A stretch of 64,000 nt of DNA, taken from Exophiala sp. HKRS030 (lineage: Eukaryota > Ascomycota > Eurotiomycetes > Chaetothyriales > Herpotrichiellaceae). The notes under the pieces were generated by a model. The model had not been told where the DNA came from, did no database searches, and saw nothing but the letters and a program-made list of their open reading frames with translations. Shown here in pieces: positions 46,342 to 55,807 of the stretch. The stretch's first letter is position 1. Each line of letters starts with the position of its first letter. Location of the stretch: positions 7,691,665 through 7,755,664 of the forward strand of contig JAHWDD010000003.1 of assembly GCA_023897205.1 (NCBI GenBank), written 5' to 3'. A program made the translations under genes and the position numbers.

Positions 46342-46984
46342 TATCGTCGTGCTTGCACATCGCAGAGGGAGGGAGAGAGAGAGTAAAGGGGAGAGAAGGG
46401 GGGCAGGGGTGAGGTCGACAGACTGCGGGGGAAAGGCTACAACAGCATCGTCGTCCTGGCGCCGCGAGTGTCATTTGCACGGGTTAAGGAGGCTAACTAC
46501 GGAGTACTCAATACATTCATCGCTGGCATGCCGATCCATCCACCTTGATTATTTAATTTATCGTCATTGCCGCAGTATGTTCATCCACCTTGATTAGATA
46601 GTCCATCGATCCCTAATTGCCACGACTGGAACTCATCCCATCCTGCGCCTGCCACGCTCTCTTGGCGGCGGCGGCGAGAACTGAAATTATACCTCGAAAA
46701 CTCTGAGACGAGGTAGTGCTCCCAGCTCAGATCAGGTGTGTCAGAGAATGGGAATTCCTTCAAAGAAGATAGAAGATTCAGTCAGTCGTGGCCTTGCGAT
46801 AGACATTCATCATGTTGATGATGATTCATAGATCTCGTAGAATTCATTGAATAATCACCTCCCTATTCATACCAGCGACTGCCTCGCTATGAGGAAGATC
46901 AAAGCTGAAATATTAAATGTCGGCTCTTCATCACCCTTCGTCTGTCTACGACTCCCTCCCTCTTATCTTCCCCATGCATGTTCG
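46342..46984. other. Convergent intergenic region, about 640 bp
   Basis: Contains GAGAGAGAGAG near 46370-46385 and TACGGAGTA at 46498-46506. No gene is supported. Confidence 0.45.
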
Positions 46985-48424
46985 TCACTTCGACGACGCC
47001 GGGTCCGCCGCACTCTCCATCGGCGCGTCAACATTGTCGATCTTGCCACCACCCTCGCGCACCCTCTCAAACAGCTGATCAACCTTGACATCAGGGGCAA
47101 GCTTACCCTTTCCCTTGTCCTTCTCCTCCCCAGTCTTGCTCTCACTCTCAACCTCAACCTCCAAAACACCTGTCCCGTTCAACCCGCCCAAGGCCTTCGG
47201 ATCCTCCATGCCCCACCAAACGCCCAAGAACGTTCTGGCACGCTCAAACACTTCCCTCTTCAACCGGCGATGGGCCTCCTCGATCCATGAGTCGGGGAAC
47301 TGCGTCCAGCCGTGCACGACACCCTTGACCTCGTCGACGATGAGATCGGCGCCACGGCCCTCGGCACGCACTTTGTCGATCCACACTAGGCTCTGCTCGT
47401 TGAGGGAGTCGAACTGCGGCAGGACGAGGAGCATTTTCGCTTTCGGGTGCAGGCCGTACTCGGTGCGGTCTGCGGGGTCGGTCGGCGTGATGTCTGCGAG
47501 GCCAGGGCTGGCGCGCGGGTCGGCGCGGCGTGCGACAGGCAGGTATGTTGGCATGAGTTCCTTTTCGATCTTCCAGCGCTCGACGAACCCGCTGGGCGGG
47601 TCGAGGCCTTCGGGCCGTGGGCGCTCGTGCGGCAGCAGGCGGCAGTCGAGGCTTGGGTAGAATAGTAGACAGGGTATTTCGTTCTCGTGCGTCCAGGGAA
47701 CAGGGCTGGGCCAGTCGCCGTGGACGGTGGGGTCGTTCTTGATGCTCAATGCTAGGTTCAAGGCGAGGTTGCCGCCGGAACTGAAGCCTGAAAAGGCGAT
47801 GCGTGACGGGTCGAGTTTGATGGGTCTTCTCCCGGCTTGTTCCAGGCTGTTGTTGATGGAGTCGCGGAGCACGCGGTACGCGTATTTCTCTGGGTTGATC
47901 ACGGCGTTGACGGCGTCTTCGGCGTCGAAGTTGGCTGCTGGGTAGGTCGCGTACGGTCCGAGGCGGTAGTCGACGCTGATGACAACGCAGTTGAGTTCTC
48001 GACACATTTGTGCGCAGAACGGTGTTTGTTCCTGACATGAGCCGAGGATGAACCCGCCGCCGTGAAAGTCGATTAGGACAGGATATGCGATTTCTTCATT
48101 TTCGTTGTGGTGGTGGTCATCAGTGCTAGTGCCGGGCAGGTGAAGACCGCGATGATGTTGATGTTGATATTGATGATGTGCATCCTTTTGCAATGCCGAT
48201 TTGAGATGTGCTCCTGGCTTTACCAGACGACCGGTGTTGTTCTTTGGCGGGATGAAGACGTACAGTGGGATCATGTGGTCTTTGCGTGATGGGATGTCGA
48301 ATACTATGGGTTGCGGGCCATCTGGATTGGTGAAGTGGAGGACGAAATTCGGCACGGCTCGTGGGATTGAGACCAGTGCTTTACGCCAGGATATGCCGAA
48401 CGGATGAGAGAAGACGTCTGGCAT
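46985..48424 (-). CDS. Alpha/beta hydrolase, HSL-type esterase
   Basis: A single exon of 479 aa. Carboxylester hydrolase of the hormone-sensitive-lipase group. The oxyanion-hole motif H121-G-G-G-F is followed by VISVDYRLGP. The nucleophile elbow G213-F-S-S-G gives Ser215. A late acidic residue in LPQFDSLNEQS and His in VVHGWTQFPD complete the probable triad. Residues about 83-106, between the N-terminal strand and the oxyanion motif, form an unusual His-rich insertion (HHQYQHQHH, then HHH). The C-terminus of about 60 residues is charged and disordered. No signal peptide is evident, so it is probably intracellular. The GC-rich coding sequence produces long antisense frames, which are shadows. 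Confidence 0.92.
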   Translation of the reverse strand: MPDVFSHPFGISWRKALVSIPRAVPNFVLHFTNPDGPQPIVFDIPSRKDHMIPLYVFIPPKNNTGRLVKPGAHLKSALQKDAHHQYQHQHHRGLHLPGTSTDDHHHNENEEIAYPVLIDFHGGGFILGSCQEQTPFCAQMCRELNCVVISVDYRLGPYATYPAANFDAEDAVNAVINPEKYAYRVLRDSINNSLEQAGRRPIKLDPSRIAFSGFSSGGNLALNLALSIKNDPTVHGDWPSPVPWTHENEIPCLLFYPSLDCRLLPHERPRPEGLDPPSGFVERWKIEKELMPTYLPVARRADPRASPGLADITPTDPADRTEYGLHPKAKMLLVLPQFDSLNEQSLVWIDKVRAEGRGADLIVDEVKGVVHGWTQFPDSWIEEAHRRLKREVFERARTFLGVWWGMEDPKALGGLNGTGVLEVEVESESKTGEEKDKGKGKLAPDVKVDQLFERVREGGGKIDNVDAPMESAADPASSK

Positions 48425-49451
48425 GTTGTGCTTGTGTTGTGCAATATAGTGTGGTGGTTACTTGGAAATGATGCAGTCAACAGCGAGTCCGAAGAAAAGT
48501 CTAACAAGTGTGGACTGTGACCACTTCACCAAGAAGGCCAGTATGAAGTTCGACAATTCCTGTGCTTCCGTAGTAATGCCAGAAGGACGATCGATATTCA
48601 TGCACAAATGGCCATAGTGGGAGTCGGAGAGTCCAAAAGAAGAAAGTCCAAGCTCAAACCAGCTTTGTGACTCTGCCCGTGTCGAATAAGTGGAATGAAT
48701 TGCAAACGATTGAATTCCAGCGATGAGTTATCAATCAACAATTTGTCCCAAGTCGAGTCAATGGGTGGAAAGAAGCAATTGTCAATAGATAGAAGTGAAG
48801 GATGCACTGTACAGTCAGTCAATCTCAGTAGTATATGCTGTTTTCAGACTAGACTCTCGCAATGATTCCACATCTTGTCAAAAGTCGCGAAAGACAGGGC
48901 CCACGGCTTAAAACGTACCTTGGCTGGCTGGTCAGTGGCCAGTTACTCACTCACGAGTCACTCGCGGGCGTGTGTGTGTGGCACATCAAGGTTGGGCTGG
49001 CATCGTTTGGTCACCTTGACCAAGGGCCAGACGAATTGAGGGACTAACTAGCTGGCTACGTCATCGATGACAGTCCGCCCAGCCTTGTGAATCTTGATTC
49101 GTTCTTGGGAGGTGTGTAGCCTTGTGGCTTTACATGTGCTTTTGGAAGGATCGACAAAGGTTTGTCTCCGGACGTTGCAATGTGAAGCTTGCTCTTCTTG
49201 TTCAGAATGTTCAGAACATAATTATCTAAATCTGCACATGATTCGACTTTGATTCATGGATCCTACAATGGCCTGGGATGGGTCGAATGATGATGAATTC
49301 CCAGGTCTTCATCATACTGGAGATGGCGTTATGCTTCGGGTCATCATCTTCCTTCATGTCTTCGATTAACAAATAACATAACAATAAATATCTCCATAGT
49401 GCATCTCACAGTAATGCTCTACCATAAGGCTTCAACTGTCCCAGTCCACTA
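48425..49451. other. Intergenic, about 1 kb
   Basis: Promoter region of the esterase gene and 3' region of the PHD gene. Holds a short GTGTGTGTG run near 48970. No gene is supported. Confidence 0.45.
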
Positions 49452-51785
49452 TCACTTGGCTGTGCCGTTGCCATTCCCATTCCCACTCCCATTTCCGTTT
49501 CCATTGCCACCCACCTTGTTCTTCTTGGCCAAGGTTTCCTTGCATTCATCACAATACCATTTGGCACTCTTGGGCACGCTCTTGAGCCCAATACACTCGA
49601 GATGGAACCACTGTCTTGGACAATCAGGCTTGTCACAAGCAACCATCTCTCCGTATGAAACTCCTTGACAATAACAGTATCTTTCTTCATCCTCCTCGCC
49701 CACTTCATTTTCCTCATCTTCATCCTCATTATCTCTGATATCGTGCTCAGACGAAGTACGCGAGTTTGTATTGTCGGTCTCGCTCATCAAACGTTGGCTT
49801 GTTGTAGGTGTCATCGTAAGTGGGCCCAGTGTTGAGATACTGCCATTCTTCTTGTGCGACCGTTTCATAGGAAGGCCTTTCGGTGAAAGTGAATCATGAA
49901 GCCCGTGGTCCTTGACTCTCGGTCGGACTGGCCTTCTGGGTTTAGACGAATTGCCACCACTTCCACCACCATTGATTGAAGTTGTATCGCCACCCTCTGC
50001 CTCAGAGAACGTGCCAACAACAGGTGTCGATGTTTTGGACGCTCTTCCTCTGCCAACTCGTTCGTTCCGGATCTCGCTCAAATTTAGTAAAGCCGGTGGT
50101 GGTCGGGGAGAAGCAGCCGTCTTGGCGGTGGGTTCTTCGGCTGGTTTTGTGTCACCCTTTACAGATCCTGCTTTACTTGCAGGCCGCTCTAATAGGAGTC
50201 CACCCCTTAGAATAGGTTGGTCACTGTTCGTCCCGTTGACTGCGAGAGGTTCGGCTTCAATCAAACGCTCCCCTTTCTCAGTCTTTGTCTCTTTCATTGT
50301 GCTTTTGATCTCCGTTGTATTCTTCCCTGTTGCCACCGCGATATTATGCAACTCCGGTGTGCTAGCGGTGACTGCGTTGTTTCCATTCCTGTGCGAAGCC
50401 GACGACGATGGCCTGCCTTTCACACTGTCTATGGTCTGTGTCGAATTCTGTCTTCCTCTGCCAACCGGTCGAACCGAGCCAAGTGCTGGACTCTTCTTAT
50501 AGGCTTCCTTGCCCGTATTTCCTGCGAGTGGCGAGGATACGAGTTTCGGAGAGTCTTGCACGGATGCATTGAGCCTAGGATTGTTAGCGTGATGTTGCTC
50601 CGGAAGTCTGGCTACATACCTCTTTCGGATAGTGGCGGCAGGTGGCCCAGACGCCTTACGCTTCTTCGCATTTTCAATTTGTGAATTCTCCCTCGACATG
50701 GCTCTTCCACCCATGGCACTGCTGATGGAGCGCTCCATAGCAATTCCACCAGCGGTTGGTTTTTCGGTCTTTTTTCTTTTGGCTGTTGCAGTAGGGGCAC
50801 CGGTGATGCCCAAGCCTGCAGGGTCCGTTGGGGTTTCTATTCCCTTCCGCTTGCCATTTGCCAAACCGCGTCTTGGAGCAGGTCTCGATTCGTCAAAATC
50901 CGAGTCAACTTGTGGAGCAGCCCGCTGTTTTCTCGCCATCATAGCTTCTCTTCTGCTTTCGCTTCTATGTGCGACCTCACTTTCATGTAGTATTGCTAGA
51001 TTTGAGGCGGCGTCTCGATTTCGAGTGGTTGGTGCGGTGGGTTTCTTGACAGGGTTGGTTTCGGTATAGGCCCAGTGCTTCAGACTTCCAAGTCTAGCTT
51101 CTTCTGAAACCTCTGAATTGATGTTGGGGTAGATTTTCTCCAATCGCCGAATGCTCCTCGCGACTTCTTCGTTGGCATTATTAATCACATGGTTCTTCTC
51201 GTCCATGGTGACCATGATGGCCATGAGATTTTGCCTCAGGGCATGAAACTGCTGTCTGCGCTGGAGCAGCGCAGGATCGGTAGAAAGGGCAGAGACCAAG
51301 GACGCATTGTCCACTGAACCTCCTGCGATGCTGTTAACATCGCTGGCAAGTGCCGAATCTTCAGCAATGCCAGAACCAGCCAAGCTTTGAGTGATGCTCG
51401 GGAGGTTGACAGGCGATGTTGTAATGTCGGCAAGACACTGGTCCAAGATCTTTTGTAGGTTTTCTTCTGGTAACCAGGCTTTCGCATCGACCTCCTTGAG
51501 CAGAGAATTGTGTCTGCGAAACTCTCGGGGAAGAGCGGCGATTGCGTCGGCAAAGTGTGTTATTGCAGGAAACATGGCGGGACCTTCGTTACCCGAGGCA
51601 TTTTGATTGTTGGCGGCTGAGGAAGTGGAGGGTGGGAGCTGAAGGCTAGAATTTGAGACGAGTGAGTTGTTGCGCACGGCGGCATGACCTTTTGTGTATC
51701 GCAAGGGGTTGGAGCGCGTCTGCCGAGAGGGGCCACCTCGAAGATTCGAGGTGCCTAAAGTGGTTGTCATGGTAGTCGTGGACAT
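49452..51785 (-). CDS. ING-domain PHD-finger protein (probable histone deacetylase/acetyltransferase complex subunit)
   Basis: A single exon of 777 aa. The N-terminal ING helical domain is split: FADAIAALPREFRRHNSLLKEVDAK, then RRQQFHALRQNLMAIMVTMDEKNHVINNANEEV, with a Ser/Ala-rich insertion between. A long disordered Lys/Arg/Ser-rich centre follows. The C-terminal PHD finger is YCYCQGVSYGEMVACDKPDCPRQWFHLECIGL..KWYCDECK, with the complete Cys4-His-Cys3 set and an aromatic cage suited to H3K4me3. The end is a (Gly-Asn/Ser)n tail coded by CCATTC/CCATTT-type repeats. The architecture fits Pho23 of the Rpd3L deacetylase complex best, but other ING proteins (Yng1, Yng2) are possible, so no symbol is given. 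Confidence 0.9.
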   Translation of the reverse strand: MSTTTMTTTLGTSNLRGGPSRQTRSNPLRYTKGHAAVRNNSLVSNSSLQLPPSTSSAANNQNASGNEGPAMFPAITHFADAIAALPREFRRHNSLLKEVDAKAWLPEENLQKILDQCLADITTSPVNLPSITQSLAGSGIAEDSALASDVNSIAGGSVDNASLVSALSTDPALLQRRQQFHALRQNLMAIMVTMDEKNHVINNANEEVARSIRRLEKIYPNINSEVSEEARLGSLKHWAYTETNPVKKPTAPTTRNRDAASNLAILHESEVAHRSESRREAMMARKQRAAPQVDSDFDESRPAPRRGLANGKRKGIETPTDPAGLGITGAPTATAKRKKTEKPTAGGIAMERSISSAMGGRAMSRENSQIENAKKRKASGPPAATIRKRYVARLPEQHHANNPRLNASVQDSPKLVSSPLAGNTGKEAYKKSPALGSVRPVGRGRQNSTQTIDSVKGRPSSSASHRNGNNAVTASTPELHNIAVATGKNTTEIKSTMKETKTEKGERLIEAEPLAVNGTNSDQPILRGGLLLERPASKAGSVKGDTKPAEEPTAKTAASPRPPPALLNLSEIRNERVGRGRASKTSTPVVGTFSEAEGGDTTSINGGGSGGNSSKPRRPVRPRVKDHGLHDSLSPKGLPMKRSHKKNGSISTLGPLTMTPTTSQRLMSETDNTNSRTSSEHDIRDNEDEDEENEVGEEDEERYCYCQGVSYGEMVACDKPDCPRQWFHLECIGLKSVPKSAKWYCDECKETLAKKNKVGGNGNGNGSGNGNGNGTAK

Positions 51786-52807
51786 GGATATGTAGGAGAA
51801 AGTAGGAGGAGGCAGATGGGACTGGAGAGAGAGGAAAAGAGGAGGTGGTAGTGTCGGTGGAGGAGGAGTAGCTGCCGGTGCAGTGTGGGATCAGCGATGG
51901 GCGGCTTAGAGGAAGAGGAGTACTGAGATCGTGGTTAGGACATCAGGGTGGAAGAAGGTGGATAGAAACCAAGCGGTACGTGAAAATGAATGCTCAAAAA
52001 GACGACATGATCAAAAAGGTCGGAATAAACCATGGAGCAAGTGGTGAGAGGCGATGATCAACCCAGAGTGAGAGGTGCAGATGGAAAATGTGCATGGCTG
52101 TCTCGCAGTGTGTTTCTGCTACTTACCTAACTCACAAGTGACGAGGAAGAGACCGTAAGGTTAGTGGGTAGCTAACGGAATACTAGGTTGGCGTTAAGTG
52201 GCGTTAACCCGTCCTCTAGAGCGGTCATGGGCGTTGAGATACGCATATTACGCCTCCAAGCAGCTACTAAGTGCTTCTTAGTGTGGATGAAACTTTGCTA
52301 AACTGCGATCGGGTTTTGCTGGTTGTGATCGATTTGATTCGGCAGGATAGCAAGATACCCCACTTCAGTTATCGCTAGCCTCTAGAAGGAAAGGCGAAGC
52401 ACGAAAGGGCAGGTGAAGCGCGAGAACGGAGTTTTCAAGGCGTGGTGACATCAACTCCTCTTCAGCTTCTCCTCACGTGGGGAAGGGGAAGCCTACTCCG
52501 TAGCCTTGTTCTTGATCTGGCACGCCTGACACGCCCTGACCACTCCACCACCTCCAGGCCCAGCACAAGCATCGTCTCTCCACGTACTCTGACAATTGTT
52601 CAAGTCTGATGCCATCATAATAATCGTATTCGTGTAATCTCGGTCAATCCTCACGAGGCTAAGGTATATTCCTTGACTAGTTGCATCATGCGGGTTGTTG
52701 CTACGTCCTTCCGCTTCGCCATTTCCAATACACCTAACAAAATCCGGCAGAATGACTAACAATCTCATCAAGTCGTGACCCCTTTTCCACGCGTTGTCCA
52801 ACATGAT
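51786..52807. other. Intergenic, about 1 kb
   Basis: Five-prime region of the PHD gene and 3' region of the FH3 gene. TACTCCGTA (the TACGGAGTA palindrome) lies at 52494-52502. A 103-codon minus-strand frame (52493-52804) is described separately. Confidence 0.45.
52493..52804 (-). CDS. Possible small Cys-containing ORF just after the FH3 gene stop
   Basis: 103 aa from ATG 52804, one codon after and in frame with the TAA that ends the FH3 protein. The final 45 residues, DLNNCQSTWRDDACAGPGGGG..RACQACQIKNKATE, hold four Cys as C-x8-C-x12-C-x2-C. I recognise no family. It may be a chance frame in a 3' UTR, a small separate gene, or the end of a longer protein form. There is no promoter evidence, and the stop context (TAA ATC) is not a known readthrough context. 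Confidence 0.3.
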   Translation of the reverse strand: MLDNAWKRGHDLMRLLVILPDFVRCIGNGEAEGRSNNPHDATSQGIYLSLVRIDRDYTNTIIMMASDLNNCQSTWRDDACAGPGGGGVVRACQACQIKNKATE

Positions 52808-55390
52808 TTAGATCCAATCATCATCAACTTTGGGAAGTCGTACGTCGTCCATGTTCACCTCCAATGCAATTTTGGGCGCTTCGTCTGCCGACTTTTTCGA
52901 TGGACTTTTCCTGGGGCTGGTATTGTCTCGTGGCGGGCCAGCACGAACATCCTCCACGAACCATCCATCTGCTTTGGCTGCCGAAACCCAACATTTAAGT
53001 CCATCGTGTACGCCTCCGTAGAACTTCTCCTTGCACGTTCTAAGACTGCCACCCATGATCTTTTCGAACCCGGATTGCTTCAGTTCTTCGCGCAATTGGT
53101 TCCGTTCGCCCTGGCTAGATGTCATTGCGATAATGCCATTAAGGAGGTCCAAGTGGGTGGCCAAGTACTGAGTGGCTTCCCACTCGACTCCCCCGACATA
53201 AGGTGCTGCAGGATGTGGGGGACGAAGCGCAGGATAATGCGCTTGTTTGTATCCGACGCTTTCGTCTGCTTCCAGAATTGGTACCACGTTGAGATGATGC
53301 AGGAAAATCCAAAACACCTCCTTGGTAACATTAACAACCTCTTTGCACCAAACTCGATATGGTCGTGAAATATGCATCTGTGACACAAAATCTAGAGGCT
53401 GCTTACCCTCTTCGGGCGCAGGATCTCGAAGGAAACCCAGTATAGTTTGTGCTCTGTTTTGAGCTGCCACCGAGTCGCTCCGTGCTGCGGACGAAAGATG
53501 GGCAAATAGTAGTGAGACTATGACAGCGCGAGTTGCAAACTCAGAAGGCCCTTTTCTCTCGGGATCGAAGAGCATCGACAAGAGTGCTGGGAAGAATTCA
53601 CTTTCCAACTGCTCTAGTCGCTGCAGGGCCAACGAGGTGGTACAAAGACCTTTCAGACAGAGCAATGTCTCATGTAGGAGATTGTCCTCGTGCTCTTCAC
53701 GCCATTCAATCTTAGCAATGCGATAGTAAAGTTGAACAAGCTCATCCATACCACCTCTCGTCACAAAATGGTCTGTCCAGCTGATGCTTTCGTTTCTGAG
53801 TAAGATTCGTAACTTGTGTATCTTTCCAACTTCGACCAGCTCCGGTTTCTGAACCTCCCGGAGATAATGAATGAAATCGCCTGGCGTTGTGGCACTATCC
53901 GCTCCATTGACCGATGCCAACGAGGTGGTCGATGCCATTGCTCGTGCAGAGACTGGTCTCGACGAAGTCAAGTCTACTGATTTCGGTCTGGTCTTGCTGC
54001 GAGACCGAGATGAGGATTCCGACTTTTCCACCTTGGTAGGTGAACTTTCTTCATTCCTAGACAAAGTAAGAATGCGACTTCTCGGACGTGACCTCGACCT
54101 CGACCGTTTGCCATCTTTGCCATCTTCACCTTGACTCTTTGGTCGCTCAGTCTCATTCTTCTTGGGGCTCCTGGCTGATCGAACATCCGTGGTATCCACA
54201 CTGACTGATGCTGTGGAGGAGCCACTACCGACTCTATCTCCTTTCATCAATCCTGCTTTGACCTCTGGTTTCAGACCTCGCATGTTGTCTCGCATGTTGA
54301 GGGGAATGTTCAATGAGTCAAGCACCTTTTCGAAGGCCAAGTCAAGTTCATGGGGACTGAGGGGCAGTTTTGGTGTTGAAGGCTCTTCAGTAGATTTAGT
54401 GTCTTTCCGGGATTTCAAGTTGAAGTTCTGAATCACTTCGAACACTCTTGATCCTCGTTTGGCCTTGTTATCCGCTTGCGATGTCTCCGAAGATCGTGTT
54501 TGAAGCGCCGGTCTATTTTCCGGGGTACAGGATGAGACCGGACGGCTCGCTGAATGATCTCGACTTTTGGGTTCTTTGGGTTCAGCGCTGGGGAGTTCAT
54601 CGTCAAGATTTTCGGTAAATATTGAGCTTCTGCTAGATTTATGTTCAAGGAACGGCCGTTGTGGTGGCTTATAGTCCGCCAGCTGTTGACTGGAGGGATT
54701 GTATCCATAAAAGTTTCGTTGTTCCGATGGTCGAAACTCCGAGTAGTCCTTAGGTGTATACATTTTGATCTCCTCCTCAATGGTCCTTCGTTTGGACACT
54801 GGATAGAACATGGTTCCGTCAGCGTTCTCCAGGGGCTGCGTAGCAAATTGCTCCCAGATCGGAGTAGGACTCGGTATTTGTGTCTGTGACCGCGACTGCG
54901 TTTGTGATGATGGGGAGATGTTCTCCTGGTTACGGCAATCTTCTTTCAGGTCCTTCTTTGATTTCCGTTTCAGAAGTCCCGTAATATTCGTGGCTGACTT
55001 CACTTTCTTCGGCTTCTTCTCAACGCTTATATCATCTGCAACATCGGCACTCTTCTCTTTGCCCAGAATAAAGCCTCTTAACGATACGGAGCTTCCAGTC
55101 TTCTTATGTGTGGGAGTGGGCGCTGGTCTTGCCTCTTCGCCTGTCTTGGTGGGAATGCGTTTCGGCAATGGAGGACTGTTGATGTGCCTCTCTCCGAGAG
55201 GGCTCGCTGATGCACGATCTTGCTGATCAAAGTGTTGAACAGGCTGCTTAGTAGGGCTGCGGCTCTCTTTTCGCCGGCCTCGAAGGACGTCACCGACAGA
55301 TGGAACACGGCTATGGTGTAGTCTGCGACCTCTCTGCTGAGGCTCCGGGTCTTCGAAGATTTGCGAGACCTGCTGGACATTGGGAGCCAT
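52808..55390 (-). CDS. Diaphanous GBD/FH3-domain protein without FH1/FH2
   Basis: 860 aa from ATG 55390; the frame extends upstream only through non-ATG codons. The first 400 residues are disordered and Ser/Lys/Pro-rich (GRRLHHSRVPSVGDVLRGRRK, SSVSLRGFILGKEKS). LPLSPHELDLAFEKVLDSLNIPLNMRDNMRGL is a GTPase-binding segment like that of Diaphanous formins. After a Ser/Arg-rich insertion the FH3-like armadillo region follows: TPGDFIHYLREVQ, LRNESISWTDHFVTRGGMDELVQLY, ETLLCLKGLCTTSLALQRL, and a fungal-specific segment ending YGGVHDGLKCW. There is no proline-rich FH1 or actin-binding FH2, so it cannot itself nucleate actin. A Rho effector or scaffold in polarity or septation is inferred. Confidence 0.85.
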   Translation of the reverse strand: MAPNVQQVSQIFEDPEPQQRGRRLHHSRVPSVGDVLRGRRKESRSPTKQPVQHFDQQDRASASPLGERHINSPPLPKRIPTKTGEEARPAPTPTHKKTGSSVSLRGFILGKEKSADVADDISVEKKPKKVKSATNITGLLKRKSKKDLKEDCRNQENISPSSQTQSRSQTQIPSPTPIWEQFATQPLENADGTMFYPVSKRRTIEEEIKMYTPKDYSEFRPSEQRNFYGYNPSSQQLADYKPPQRPFLEHKSSRSSIFTENLDDELPSAEPKEPKSRDHSASRPVSSCTPENRPALQTRSSETSQADNKAKRGSRVFEVIQNFNLKSRKDTKSTEEPSTPKLPLSPHELDLAFEKVLDSLNIPLNMRDNMRGLKPEVKAGLMKGDRVGSGSSTASVSVDTTDVRSARSPKKNETERPKSQGEDGKDGKRSRSRSRPRSRILTLSRNEESSPTKVEKSESSSRSRSKTRPKSVDLTSSRPVSARAMASTTSLASVNGADSATTPGDFIHYLREVQKPELVEVGKIHKLRILLRNESISWTDHFVTRGGMDELVQLYYRIAKIEWREEHEDNLLHETLLCLKGLCTTSLALQRLEQLESEFFPALLSMLFDPERKGPSEFATRAVIVSLLFAHLSSAARSDSVAAQNRAQTILGFLRDPAPEEGKQPLDFVSQMHISRPYRVWCKEVVNVTKEVFWIFLHHLNVVPILEADESVGYKQAHYPALRPPHPAAPYVGGVEWEATQYLATHLDLLNGIIAMTSSQGERNQLREELKQSGFEKIMGGSLRTCKEKFYGGVHDGLKCWVSAAKADGWFVEDVRAGPPRDNTSPRKSPSKKSADEAPKIALEVNMDDVRLPKVDDDWI

Positions 55391-55807
55391 CGTGAGGTAT
55401 GGGCAAAATATATGGGCGCACGGTGCCAATTCAAATGCTAATCATCACTTGAAAGATGCTCAAGCACGGGCAACGCGTTGATCTTTGATGTTCATGGGCA
55501 TTGAGAAATTACGCCGGTCGCGATTGCAGCGGCCAGTCGTGTTTACGGCCCGCTGCCACGGCAACAATCAGGTATGTCACGTGACATATCCACGATGTCC
55601 TACAACGGTTATTGCTTTTCATCTCACTGCTAGCATGAGCCATGAGGCAGGCATCTTGCTTGGACTTTTGTCATCTCATCCAATGTCATGGTCATACAGC
55701 AGCTATCCTAAAGTCCCATACACATAAGTCTACAAGTCCTAGTCATACAACATTATTTAGTTCTGAGTCGTTTCCATAAATCAAATGGCAGCAACAAGGT
55801 CGTCTCA
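55391..55807. other. Intergenic, about 420 bp, with one MCB-like site
   Basis: Promoter of the FH3 gene and 3' end of the next minus-strand gene. ACGCGT lies at 55473-55478, 83 bp before the FH3 start. Confidence 0.45.
55473..55478. promoter_or_regulatory. MCB-like ACGCGT before the FH3 gene
   Basis: A single perfect ACGCGT 83 bp upstream of the start codon. A polarity gene under G1/S control would be plausible, but a lone 6-mer is weak evidence. Confidence 0.3.

Noticed and set aside
47244..48038. 264-codon frame overlapping the esterase gene
   Set aside because: Arg/Pro-rich frame-shifted shadow of the alpha/beta hydrolase.
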